Shown: piece after piece, positions 32,124 through 39,947 of the stretch
Position numbering within the stretch: position 1 is the stretch's first letter
Layout of the letters: each line of letters starts with the position of its first letter
Assembly: GCA_016795375.1 (NCBI GenBank)
Contig: JAEUHJ010000061.1
Location: forward strand, 1-41,076
Direction: 5' to 3'
Length of the DNA stretch: 41,076 bases
From: Verrucomicrobiaceae bacterium
Lineage (GTDB): Bacteria > Verrucomicrobiota > Verrucomicrobiia > Verrucomicrobiales > Verrucomicrobiaceae
Notes under the pieces: model-generated
The model's input: only the letters and a program-made list of their open reading frames with translations
Databases searched by the model: none
What the model was told of the DNA's origin: nothing
Made by a program: the position numbers and the translations under genes

Positions 32124-35100
32124 ATGAAGTTTAACGAAGACTCCAGGGTCAAAATCCCCGCCATCCTCCATCTCACGAGGCTGGGATACACCTACCTGTC
32201 GTTAAAGCCTCTCCAATGGGACACCTCCAGCAACATCGTCCCGTCGCTCTTTCGCTCCAGCATTGCCGCCATCAATCCCTCGGCCACCGGCACTGAGATT
32301 GAGAATGCTCTCGGCCAGCTCGACCTCGCCTTGGACAACGAAGACCTCGGCAAGGTCTTCTATGAGAAGATCACCGCCACCTCCGGCCTCAAGATCATCG
32401 ATTTCGACGACTTCGACCGCAATTCCTTCCACGTCGTCACCGAGTTCGCCTGCATCAAGGACGACGAGGAGTTCCGCCCGGACATCACGCTGCTCATCAA
32501 CGGCCTGCCGCTCGTCTTCATCGAGGTGAAGAAGCCCAACAACCGCGATGGCATCCTCGCCGAGCGTCAGCGCCTCGCCACCCGGTTCAGGAACTCCAAG
32601 TTCAAGCGCTTCATCAATGCCACGCAGCTCATGGTGTTCTCGAACAACATGAAATACGACGATGGCTCCCCGGAGCCGCTGGAGGGCGCGTTCTATGCCT
32701 CCACCTCGTATGATGAGCCACGTTTCAATTACTTCCGTGAGGAGGAGACGCTGGACCTCGCGCAGTTGCTCCGGCCTGAGGACAGCGAGACGGAGGACTT
32801 CATCCTTGCCGATACGAACCTCGCCAGCATCAAGCACTCGCCCGAGTTTGCGACGAACAAGCACCCGGACACGCCGACGAACCGCATTCTCACCTCCTTG
32901 TTCTCGCGGGCGCGGCTGGCCTTCATCCTGCGCTTCGGCCTCGCCTATGTGAAGACGGAGAAGGGGCTGGAAAAGCACATCATGCGCTACCCGCAGATGT
33001 TCGCGGCCAAGGCCGTCGAGGCGAAGATCGAGGCGGGCATCCGCAAGGGCATCATCTGGCACACGCAGGGCAGCGGGAAGACGGCGCTGGCCTTCTACCT
33101 CGTTCACTACCTCACCGCCTGTTTCCAAAGGAAGGGCGTCGTGCCGAAGTTCTACTTCATCGTGGATCGCATTGATCTCATGGATCAGGCCTGCCGGGAG
33201 TTCCGCAGCCGCGGCCTGCATGTCCATCAGATCAACTCACGCGAGGAGTTCTCCCAAGACATCAAATCCAACCTCGCCGTGCATAACGCCGCCGGCAGCC
33301 GCGAGATCACGGTGGTGAACATCCAGCGCTTCGAGAACGACCCCGATGTCGTCCGCAGCACGGATTACGCCCTCGGCCTCCAGCGCGTTTATTTCCTGGA
33401 TGAGGTTCACCGCAGCTACAATCCGCAGGGCAGCTTCCTGGCGAACCTGAACGAGTCCGACCTCAACGCCATCAAGCTCGGCCTCACCGGCACCCCCTTG
33501 CTCAATGCCTCCCTCAGCGGGAAAAAGGGCGAGGACGGCAAGGCCGCCGCCAAAGTGAACTACAACTCGCGGACGATCTTCGGGGACTACCTCCACAAAT
33601 ACTACTACAACCGCTCCATCGCCGACGGCTACACGCTGCGCCTCATCCGCGAGGAGATCGCCACGGAATACAAACTTCAGCTCAAGGAGACGCTGGAGCA
33701 GATCAAGCTCCTCAAAGACCCGAAGAACCGCGTTCTCGTTTACTCCGACACCCGCTTCGTCGAGCCGATGCTCGACTACATCATCGAGGACTTCGAGAAC
33801 TACCGCACCATGACCGGTGACTACGGCACCGGGGCCATGGTCATCTGCGACTCTTCCGAGCAGGCGCGGGAGATGGCGCGGCTGTTTGAGCTGAAGTATG
33901 CCTCGCCAGTGCCGGTGAAGCCCACTCAGCCGGCATTCGAACCTTCCACCATGGCGGCGGATGCTCCCAAGCTCTACGCTCTGCCAAAACGCACCGTCAC
34001 CACCCATGCCCTCATCCTGCATGACTCAGGCACCAAGGGCGACCGCAAGGACCTCGTGGACACCTTCAAGGAAGGCCGCATCGACATCCTCTTTGTATTC
34101 AACATGCTGCTCACCGGCTTCGACTCCGCCCGGCTGAAGAAGCTCTACCTGGGCCGCATCATCAAGGCGCACAACCTCCTCCAGGCCCTCACCCGCGTGA
34201 ACCGGCCTTACAAAGGCTTCCGTTACGGCCATGTCGTCGATTTCGTGGACATCGAGTCCGAGTTCGCCAAGACCAACAAGGACTACTTCGACGAGCTGCA
34301 GGAGGAGCTGGGGGATGAATTGGAAAGCTACTCCGACCTCTTCAAGACCGAGGCCGAGAACACCGCCGACATCGAGGCCATCAAAGACGCCCTCTTTCAC
34401 TTCGACACCGCCAATGCCGAGGTCTTCTCCCAGCAGATCACCCAGATCGCCGACCGCGCGGAGATGCGGAAGATCCTCAAAGCGCTCAATGATGCCAGGA
34501 GCCTCTACAACCTCATCCGCCTCTCCGGCCAGTATGAGCTGCTGGAAAAGCTGGACTTCCGCAAGCTCGGCCAGCTCGCCACCGAGGCGGCAAACCACCT
34601 CGCCCTGCTCAATCAACGCGAGGCGCTGGAGCACGCGGATGAGAACACCAACATCCTGAACATCGCCCTGGAAAACGTGCTCTTCACCTTCCGCAAGGTG
34701 GCCGAGGGGGAGATGGTCATCGCCGATGAGCTGCGGGAGAACCTCCGCCGCACACGGGAAGGCCTGGCAGGGAACTTTGACCAGGGTGATCCCTCCTTCG
34801 TCAGCTTGAAGGAGGAGCTGGAGCGCCTGTTCAAGAAGAAGAACCTCGCCGAGATCACCCAGGACGAGATGATCGAGAACATCAAGGCGCTGAAGGACAT
34901 CCACGCCCGCGCCCGTGAGCTGGAGCGGAAAAACCGGCTTATCCTCGCCAAGTATGCGAATGACGAGAAATACGCCCGCCTGCACAAGCGCCTGCTGGAG
35001 AAGAAGCAGCCCACCGACAATGAGCGGAAGCTCTTCGAGGCCCTCAGCGCCTTCAAGGCCGAGGCGGATGCCCGCATCGCCCACAATGCCGCCATCCTCA

Positions 35101-35258
35101 CCAACGAAGCCTTCGCCAGGGCCGAGATGACCCGCCTCATCATCGAGCAGTTCAAGACCAAGCATCAACTCCCCCTCAGCGCCGCAGACACCCAGTTCAT
35201 CAATACCCTTGTGATGAAGGAGTATCTGGCTGAGTTCCACGGACAGCACGCCGCATGA
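32124..35258 (+). CDS. hsdR: Type I restriction endonuclease subunit R
   Basis: Motor and nuclease subunit of a Type I restriction system; cleaves unmethylated DNA after translocation. The N-terminal PD-(D/E)xK nuclease has Asp120 (EEFRPDITLL) and Glu134-Val-Lys136 (VFIEVKKPNN). The helicase part has Walker A HTQGSGKT (313-320), DEVH (426-429) and LTGTPLL, then LLTGFDSARLKKLYL and ALTRVNRPYKG for the second RecA domain. A C-terminal helical region (about 800-1044) should contact HsdM. At 1044 residues it is full length. The ATG at 32124 (MKFNEDSRVKIPAIL) is preferred over a TTG 16 codons upstream. The stop overlaps the hsdM ATG (ATGA). Confidence 0.95.
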   Translation: MKFNEDSRVKIPAILHLTRLGYTYLSLKPLQWDTSSNIVPSLFRSSIAAINPSATGTEIENALGQLDLALDNEDLGKVFYEKITATSGLKIIDFDDFDRNSFHVVTEFACIKDDEEFRPDITLLINGLPLVFIEVKKPNNRDGILAERQRLATRFRNSKFKRFINATQLMVFSNNMKYDDGSPEPLEGAFYASTSYDEPRFNYFREEETLDLAQLLRPEDSETEDFILADTNLASIKHSPEFATNKHPDTPTNRILTSLFSRARLAFILRFGLAYVKTEKGLEKHIMRYPQMFAAKAVEAKIEAGIRKGIIWHTQGSGKTALAFYLVHYLTACFQRKGVVPKFYFIVDRIDLMDQACREFRSRGLHVHQINSREEFSQDIKSNLAVHNAAGSREITVVNIQRFENDPDVVRSTDYALGLQRVYFLDEVHRSYNPQGSFLANLNESDLNAIKLGLTGTPLLNASLSGKKGEDGKAAAKVNYNSRTIFGDYLHKYYYNRSIADGYTLRLIREEIATEYKLQLKETLEQIKLLKDPKNRVLVYSDTRFVEPMLDYIIEDFENYRTMTGDYGTGAMVICDSSEQAREMARLFELKYASPVPVKPTQPAFEPSTMAADAPKLYALPKRTVTTHALILHDSGTKGDRKDLVDTFKEGRIDILFVFNMLLTGFDSARLKKLYLGRIIKAHNLLQALTRVNRPYKGFRYGHVVDFVDIESEFAKTNKDYFDELQEELGDELESYSDLFKTEAENTADIEAIKDALFHFDTANAEVFSQQITQIADRAEMRKILKALNDARSLYNLIRLSGQYELLEKLDFRKLGQLATEAANHLALLNQREALEHADENTNILNIALENVLFTFRKVAEGEMVIADELRENLRRTREGLAGNFDQGDPSFVSLKEELERLFKKKNLAEITQDEMIENIKALKDIHARARELERKNRLILAKYANDEKYARLHKRLLEKKQPTDNERKLFEALSAFKAEADARIAHNAAILTNEAFARAEMTRLIIEQFKTKHQLPLSAADTQFINTLVMKEYLAEFHGQHAA

Positions 35259-36871
35259 CCTCCCAAGAGTTCCGAGAAAAAGCCATCACCCTCATTGATG
35301 ACCTGAAAGCCGTCTGCGCCAGCTACGGCCTCGGCAACGATGGCAACGAGTTCAAGATCATCACCCAGGTCTTCCTCTACAAGTTCCTCAACGACAAATT
35401 CGCCCATGAGGTGAAGCGCATCGAGCCCAAGATCGCCAAGGCCAAATCCTGGGAGGATGAACTGCGGAAGATGCCCGCGGATGATTACGAGATGCTGCTC
35501 CTCCAGCTCGGGGCCAGCACCGCCCGGCTGAAACCGGAGCACTTCCTCTCCAGCCTGTGGGGAAAGCAGAACGATGAAAACTTCTCCGCCCTGCTGGATG
35601 CCACCCTGCTGGACATCGCGAAGCTGAACACGGACATCTTCTCTGTGAAGACGAATGACGGGCAGATGATCATCCTCTTTGATCCCGTCACCCAGTTTGT
35701 CGCGTCAAAGCGGGACGAGTTCGCCCGCGCCATCATCAACAAGCTGATCCCCTTCAGCTTTGAGCGCATCTTCGCCGAGAAGTTCGACTTCTACGCCACG
35801 CTCTTTGAATACCTCATCAAGGACTACAACAAGGACGGCGGCGGCAAGTATGCCGAGTATTACACCCCGCACGCCGTGGCGAAGATCATGGCCGCCTGCC
35901 TCGTGCCGAAGCCGGTGAAGAACGTCACCTGCTACGACCCCGCCGCAGGCTCCGGCACGCTGCTCATGAACCTGGCCCACGCCATCGGCGAGGACCGCTG
36001 CACGCTCTACACCCAGGACGTGTCGCAAAAGTCATCCAGCCTGCTGCGGCTGAACCTCATCCTGAACGGCCTCGTCCACAGCATCCCCCACGTCATCCAG
36101 GGGAACACCATCCTGGAGCCCTACCACAAGGAAGGCAGCGGCCTGCGGCGCTTCGACTACATCGTCTCCAATCCGCCCTTCAAGCTGGACTTCTCCGACT
36201 TCCGCGACCAGCTCGACACCAAGGCCAACAAGCAGCGTTTCTTCACCGGCATCCCCAAGGTGCCGAACAAGGACAAGGACAAGATGGCCATCTACCTGCT
36301 CTTCATCCAGCACATCATCGCCTCCCTGAGCAAGAAGGGAAAAGCCGCCATCGTCGTCCCCACCGGCTTCATCACCGCCCAGTCCGGCATCGAGAAAGGC
36401 ATCCGCGAGCATCTGGTGGAAAACAAGATGCTGGCCGGCGTGGTCTCCATGCCCAGCAACATCTTCGCCACCACCGGCACCAACGTCTCCATCCTCTTCC
36501 TGGACGCCACGAATCAGGGCGATGTCATCCTCATCGACGCCTCCAACCTCGGCGAAAAGGTCAAGGAAGGCAAAAACCAGAAGACCCTGCTCTCCGCGGC
36601 CGACGAGGAGCAGATTATTCGAGTCTTCAATGCCAAGGAAGCCGTGGAAGACTTCTCCGTCGTCGTCAGCTACGCCGACATCGCCGCGAAGAACAGCTCA
36701 CTCAGCGCCGGGCAGTATTTTGAGGTGAAGGTGGAGCATGTGGAGATGACGCCGGAGGAGTTCGACAAGCGACTTTCGGATCACCAAGCAAAGCTCAAGG
36801 AGCTCTTCAAAGACTCGCGCGACCTTGAATCAAAGATCACGACGCAACTCGGGAAGCTCAACTATGAGTAA
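35255..36871 (+). CDS. hsdM: Type I restriction-modification DNA methyltransferase subunit M
   Basis: N6-adenine methyltransferase subunit. An N-terminal HsdM helical domain (residues 1-150) precedes YYTPHAVAKIMAACLVP. Motif I is DPAAGSG (228-234) and the catalytic motif is NPPF (306-309). At 538 residues it is intact. It overlaps hsdR by 4 nt and hsdS by 8 nt, so the three subunits are translated in step from one mRNA in the order R-M-S. Confidence 0.96.
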   Translation: MTSQEFREKAITLIDDLKAVCASYGLGNDGNEFKIITQVFLYKFLNDKFAHEVKRIEPKIAKAKSWEDELRKMPADDYEMLLLQLGASTARLKPEHFLSSLWGKQNDENFSALLDATLLDIAKLNTDIFSVKTNDGQMIILFDPVTQFVASKRDEFARAIINKLIPFSFERIFAEKFDFYATLFEYLIKDYNKDGGGKYAEYYTPHAVAKIMAACLVPKPVKNVTCYDPAAGSGTLLMNLAHAIGEDRCTLYTQDVSQKSSSLLRLNLILNGLVHSIPHVIQGNTILEPYHKEGSGLRRFDYIVSNPPFKLDFSDFRDQLDTKANKQRFFTGIPKVPNKDKDKMAIYLLFIQHIIASLSKKGKAAIVVPTGFITAQSGIEKGIREHLVENKMLAGVVSMPSNIFATTGTNVSILFLDATNQGDVILIDASNLGEKVKEGKNQKTLLSAADEEQIIRVFNAKEAVEDFSVVVSYADIAAKNSSLSAGQYFEVKVEHVEMTPEEFDKRLSDHQAKLKELFKDSRDLESKITTQLGKLNYE

Positions 36872-38009
36872 AATGCGCTCTGGCCGAATTGGCGATTTTT
36901 TCACGCTTCAAAGAGGCTTCGATATAACGAAAGCCAACCAAGGCGTTGGCTCTATCCCGGTGATTTCCTCGAGTGGCATCGCAAGTTACCACGATGTCTC
37001 AATGGCAAAGGGGCCTGGGGTTGTGATCGGCAGAAAGGGGACGCTCGGAACGGCATTTTATGTCAAAACCGACTATTGGCCTCATGACACGAGTCTCTGG
37101 GTCAAAGACTTCAAAGATAACTGTCCGGAGTATGTCTATTACTTCCTCAAATCACTGCCTCTAGAGAAGTTGGATTCTGGTTCAGCTAACCCTACGCTAA
37201 ACCGGAACGTAGTCCATCAGTTAAAAGCGTCTTTCCCAACGCCAGAAGCCCAGGAAGAAATCGCCAAAATACTCTCCACCCTCGACGCGAAGATCGAGCT
37301 GAACCAGCGGATGAACGAGGAGTTGGAGGGGATGGCGAAGCTGCTCTACGACTACTGGTTCGTGCAGCATGACTTCCCGATGAGCGCCGCCCAAGCCCAA
37401 GCCCTCGGCAAGCCCAAGCTGGCCGGCCACCCCTACCGCGCCTCCGGCGGCCCCATGACCTACCACGAAACCCTCAAACGCGAGATTCCGACGGGGTGGA
37501 AAGGCGGAACGCTAGAAGACGTGCTAACACTTCAATACGGCAAGGCACTCAAAAAAGAGCACCAGGTTCCTGGCGACTATCCGGTTTATGGCTCAGGGGG
37601 CATCTACGGCTCCCACAACACACCGCTCGTTGCCGGCCCAGGAATCATTGTCGGACGGAAAGGCTCTGTGGGTGAGCTTCACTGGAGCAATCTTTCGTTC
37701 TACCCGACTGACACCTCATACTATGTAGAACCGAAGGCTGGCGTTGACCTGAACTACATGTATTTCCTTCTCAAACGACTTCCCTTGAAATCCATGAACA
37801 GCGACAGCGCCGTTCCAGGGCTAAGCCGCATAGCTGCCTATCAGTTGCCTGCGACTCTGCCAGACAAAGCATTGATCGCAGAGTTCGGAAAGTTTGCCGC
37901 TCCTCTTCGCGCCACCATCGCGAACAACGAACAACAAACCCAAGAACTCACCACCCTGCGCGACTGGCTGCTGCCCATGCTCATGAACGGCCAGGTGACG
38001 GTGGGGTGA
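36864..38009 (+). CDS. hsdS: Type I restriction-modification specificity subunit S
   Basis: Recognises the bipartite DNA target through two target-recognition domains. TRD1 covers about residues 5-125 and TRD2 about 200-335. Each contains an equivalent GxVVIGRKGTLG or GIIVGRKGSVG phrase and an YVYYFLKSLPLEKL or YMYFLLKRLPLKSM phrase. The conserved central spacer (PTPEAQEEIAKILSTLDAKI, then ELNQRMNEELEGMAKLLYDYW) and the C-terminal spacer (QQTQELTTLRDWLLPMLMNG) are GC-rich. The TRDs are visibly AT-richer, consistent with exchange of domains. Start ATG 36864 overlaps hsdM; ATG 36873 is also possible. Confidence 0.94.
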   Translation: MSKMRSGRIGDFFTLQRGFDITKANQGVGSIPVISSSGIASYHDVSMAKGPGVVIGRKGTLGTAFYVKTDYWPHDTSLWVKDFKDNCPEYVYYFLKSLPLEKLDSGSANPTLNRNVVHQLKASFPTPEAQEEIAKILSTLDAKIELNQRMNEELEGMAKLLYDYWFVQHDFPMSAAQAQALGKPKLAGHPYRASGGPMTYHETLKREIPTGWKGGTLEDVLTLQYGKALKKEHQVPGDYPVYGSGGIYGSHNTPLVAGPGIIVGRKGSVGELHWSNLSFYPTDTSYYVEPKAGVDLNYMYFLLKRLPLKSMNSDSAVPGLSRIAAYQLPATLPDKALIAEFGKFAAPLRATIANNEQQTQELTTLRDWLLPMLMNGQVTVG

Positions 38010-38018
38010 TCCGAATGT

Positions 38019-38138
38019 CATGCCCGCCAGCATTAGGCCGCCCCTTCAGGGCTCATGCGTCTTTGTATCGCCACCCCAGGGCGATGCCCTGGGCTGTGGT
38101 AGATCGTCCCTTTGGGACTCCAAACCCTTCTTGACCAA
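38019..38138 (+). repeat. REP-like palindromic repeat, unit 1
   Basis: A 120-bp unit repeated 250 bp downstream (38269-38388) with few mismatches. It contains three nested short palindromes: GCCCCTTCAGGGCT, CCCAGGGCGATGCCCTGGG (38075-38093) and GTCCCTTTGGGAC. Such units are widespread intergenic elements in some Verrucomicrobia and Planctomycetes genomes. The stems may also stop transcription from hsdS. Confidence 0.8.
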
Positions 38139-38174
38139 GAGCCGCACCATGACAACCGCACCCAAAAACAGCGC

Positions 38175-38262
38175 CAAGGGCGCGGCCCATCGCAGCCCAG
38201 GGCAACGCCCTGGTGAACGAGACACCCGAAAGCCCGGAGCCCTGAAAGGGCGACTTAACTCC
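38175..38262 (-). repeat. REP-like palindromic repeat, inverted unit
   Basis: Carries the same motifs as the flanking units in the opposite orientation: CCCAGGGCAACGCCCTGG (38195-38212) and AGCCCTGAAAGGGCGAC, the complement of GTCGCCCTTTCAGGGCT. Between the shared motifs it differs from the flanking units. Confidence 0.7.
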
Positions 38263-38268
38263 TGGAGC

Positions 38269-38388
38269 CATGCCCGCCAACATTAGGCCGCCCCTTCAGG
38301 GCTCATGCGTCTTTGCATCGCCAGCCCAGGGCGTTGCCCTGGGCTGCGATAGAACGTCCCGTTGGGACTCCAAATTCTTCTTCACCAA
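38269..38388 (+). repeat. REP-like palindromic repeat, unit 2
   Basis: Direct repeat of 38019-38138. The central palindrome is CCCAGGGCGTTGCCCTGGG (38325-38343) and the last one GTCCCGTTGGGAC. Changes inside the palindromes relative to unit 1 fall largely in their loops. Confidence 0.8.
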
Positions 38389-38395
38389 CTCACAC

Positions 38396-38425
38396 CTTCC
38401 CGTTGGGACTCCAAACCGTTCTTGA
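38396..38425 (+). repeat. Partial REP-like unit
   Basis: Only the 3' part of the unit (TCCCGTTGGGACTCCAAA followed by CGTTCTTGA) is present, directly before the hsdS 3'-end copy. Confidence 0.6.
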
Positions 38426-38440
38426 ACATGCCCCCCACAA

Positions 38441-38516
38441 ACAACAAACCCAGGAACTCACCACCCTGCGCGACTGACTCCTGCCCATGCTCATGAACGG
38501 GCAGGTGAGGGTGGGG
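38441..38516 (+). pseudogene. Second copy of the hsdS 3' end, disrupted
   Basis: A 76-bp segment matches 37931-38006 at 71 positions. In the hsdS frame it would read QQTQELTTLRD, a stop (TGG to TGA), then LLPMLMNGQVRVG. It is the remnant of a second hsdS or a duplicated terminus; no other hsdS sequence lies upstream of it. Confidence 0.85.
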
Positions 38517-38591
38517 AGGATGCAGCGCCGGAGGCCCACCACCATCTGACTTCCGACCATCCCAAGCTCCTCCGCGCCCCCCCCCGAAAAC

Positions 38592-39098
38592 TCACGGCCC
38601 GTCAAAGACCAGTCCCTCGTCATTTTCCTTCGCCGCGCCTTTCTTGTGCGCGATGCCTTCGGCTTTGCGACGCCTGGCCTCGGCGAAAAATTCTTTGAGG
38701 ACGTGAATGCACTCCTCCTGCAGGACGCCGGGGGTGATTTCACAACGGTGGTTGAGATTGGGTGCCTGCAGGAGATTCCAGAAGCCGCCAGCGCCGCCAC
38801 CTTTGGAATCAGGGCAGCCGAAGATGACGCGGCGCACGCGGCAGTGCATGATGGCGCCGGCGCACATGGGGCATGGCTCCTTGGTGACGTAGAGATCACA
38901 ATCCGTGAGCCGCCAGTCGCCCAGGGCGGCCTCCGCCTGTGTCAACGCGAGCATTTCCGCGTGCGCGGTGGCATCCTTCAGCGTCTCCACCTGGTTCCAG
39001 GCACGCCCGATGATGCCGCCCTGATGCACGATCACCGCTCCGATGGGCACTTCATCGAGCTTCGCAGCCTTGCGGGCCTGACGCAGCGCCTCACGCAT
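38592..39098 (-). CDS. tadA: tRNA-specific adenosine deaminase
   Basis: Converts A34 to inosine in tRNA anticodons. The zinc site motifs are HAE (TAHAEMLAL) and PCxxC (EPCPMCAGAI). IGAVIVHQGGIIGRAWN and DWRLTDCDLYVTKEPC match the family. The start is uncertain. The open frame extends to an ATG at 39230, but the intervening residues are encoded by a heptamer repeat and the ATG overlaps the rpe start. The in-frame ATG at 39098 (MREALRQARKAAKLDE) gives 168 residues, normal for TadA, though family members often have a few residues (such as DDSHF here) before this Met; a TTG at 39143 would include them. Confidence 0.93.
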   Translation of the reverse strand: MREALRQARKAAKLDEVPIGAVIVHQGGIIGRAWNQVETLKDATAHAEMLALTQAEAALGDWRLTDCDLYVTKEPCPMCAGAIMHCRVRRVIFGCPDSKGGGAGGFWNLLQAPNLNHRCEITPGVLQEECIHVLKEFFAEARRRKAEGIAHKKGAAKENDEGLVFDGP

Positions 39099-39123
39099 GA
39101 AATGGGAGTCGTCAAGAAGCGGA

Positions 39124-39208
39124 GTTTCAAGTTCCAGGTTCAAAGTTTCAAGTTGGGACGGCGTGTTGTAGCCGTGGAACTTGAAACTTGAAACTTGAAA
39201 CTTGGAAC
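39124..39208. repeat. Inverted repeat of TTGAAAC heptamers between tadA and rpe
   Basis: The left arm (39124-39154) contains GTTTCAA-type heptamers and the right arm (39178-39208) runs AACTTGAAACTTGAAACTTG onward in the opposite sense. A 23-nt spacer lies between. The arms can fold into a long imperfect hairpin. It occupies the space between the divergent genes, where their promoters should lie. Confidence 0.8.
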
Positions 39209-39228
39209 CCCGGCTCTTTAGAAAGGAC

Positions 39229-39903
39229 ATGGATCACACGACGAACCTCATCCTCCCCTCCCTGCTGGCCTCCGACTGGTCGAAGATCGACGCCGAGGTG
39301 AGACGCGCCTCCGATGCCGGGGCGAAGTGGCTGCATCTCGACGTGATGGACGGTGCTTTTGTGGACAACATCTCCTTCGGCCCGCAGATGGTGCAGGTGG
39401 TGCGCCGATGCACGGACATGTATCTCGATGTGCATCTCATGATTCATCGCCCGGATCATTATCTGGAGCGTTTCATCAAATCGGGCGCGCAAAACATCAC
39501 GATCCACGTCGAAGCAAACTACGACACGAGCGTGGCGGAGACTTTGAAGCGCATCCGCGCCGCCGGACTGCATTGCGGCATCGCTTTGCATCCCAGCACG
39601 CCGTTTGAAGCGGCGCGGCCGTTCGTGAACGACATCGACCTGCTGCTGGTGATGACCGTGGTGCCAGGATTCGGCGGACAGCCGTTCATGGAGAAGGAAA
39701 CGATGCCGAAACTGGCCGCAGCACGCGATTACCGCGATGCCCACGGCTTGAAGTTCCATCTCGAAGTCGATGGCGGCATCCACACGAACACCGCCCCGAT
39801 CGCGAAGCGCAACGGCGCGAACCTTTTCGTCTGCGGCACGTCGTCCTTCGGCCCGCCGGACATGAGGCAGTCGATGCGCGATCTGGCGGCCTCGGTGATG
39901 TGA
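39229..39903 (+). CDS. rpe: Ribulose-phosphate 3-epimerase
   Basis: Interconverts ribulose-5-phosphate and xylulose-5-phosphate in the pentose phosphate pathway. TIM-barrel motifs are LPSLLASDW, WLHLDVMDGAFVDN (metal/acid site), LDVHLMIHRPDHY, VVPGFGGQPF and HLEVDGGI, with the final CGTSSFG phosphate-binding region. At 224 residues it is typical. The ATG at 39229 has AAAGGA directly upstream, very close to the codon. An upstream in-frame start at 39202 lies in the repeat. Confidence 0.96.
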   Translation: MDHTTNLILPSLLASDWSKIDAEVRRASDAGAKWLHLDVMDGAFVDNISFGPQMVQVVRRCTDMYLDVHLMIHRPDHYLERFIKSGAQNITIHVEANYDTSVAETLKRIRAAGLHCGIALHPSTPFEAARPFVNDIDLLLVMTVVPGFGGQPFMEKETMPKLAAARDYRDAHGLKFHLEVDGGIHTNTAPIAKRNGANLFVCGTSSFGPPDMRQSMRDLAASVM

Positions 39904-39911
39904 TCATGACG

Positions 39912-39945
39912 AAAAAAAGGCGGGAGGTGAATCCCGCCTTCTTTC
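39912..39945. terminator. Bidirectional intrinsic terminator between rpe and infC
   Basis: Stem GGCGGGA (39919-39925) and TCCCGCC (39932-39938) with a 6-nt loop. Seven A residues precede it and TTCTTTCTTT follows, so it can end both rpe and the convergent infC. Confidence 0.85.
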
Positions 39946-39947
39946 TT

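Noticed and set aside
31584..32171. 195-residue minus-strand ORF spanning the hsdR start and the transposase remnant
   Set aside because: It joins antisense hsdR sequence, intergenic DNA and an out-of-frame part of the transposase; no coherent protein emerges.
34026..35249. 407-residue antisense frame in hsdR, rich in Leu, Glu and Gly
   Set aside because: It mirrors the HsdR C-terminal helical region and has no independent support.
39124..39208. CRISPR-like array in the GTTTCAA repeats
   Set aside because: The repeats are 7-bp tandem heptamers forming an inverted repeat, with no spacers of CRISPR size and no cas genes.
38592..39230. TadA starting at the ATG at 39230
   Set aside because: The extra 44 residues are largely repeat-encoded and the start codon overlaps that of the divergent rpe gene.
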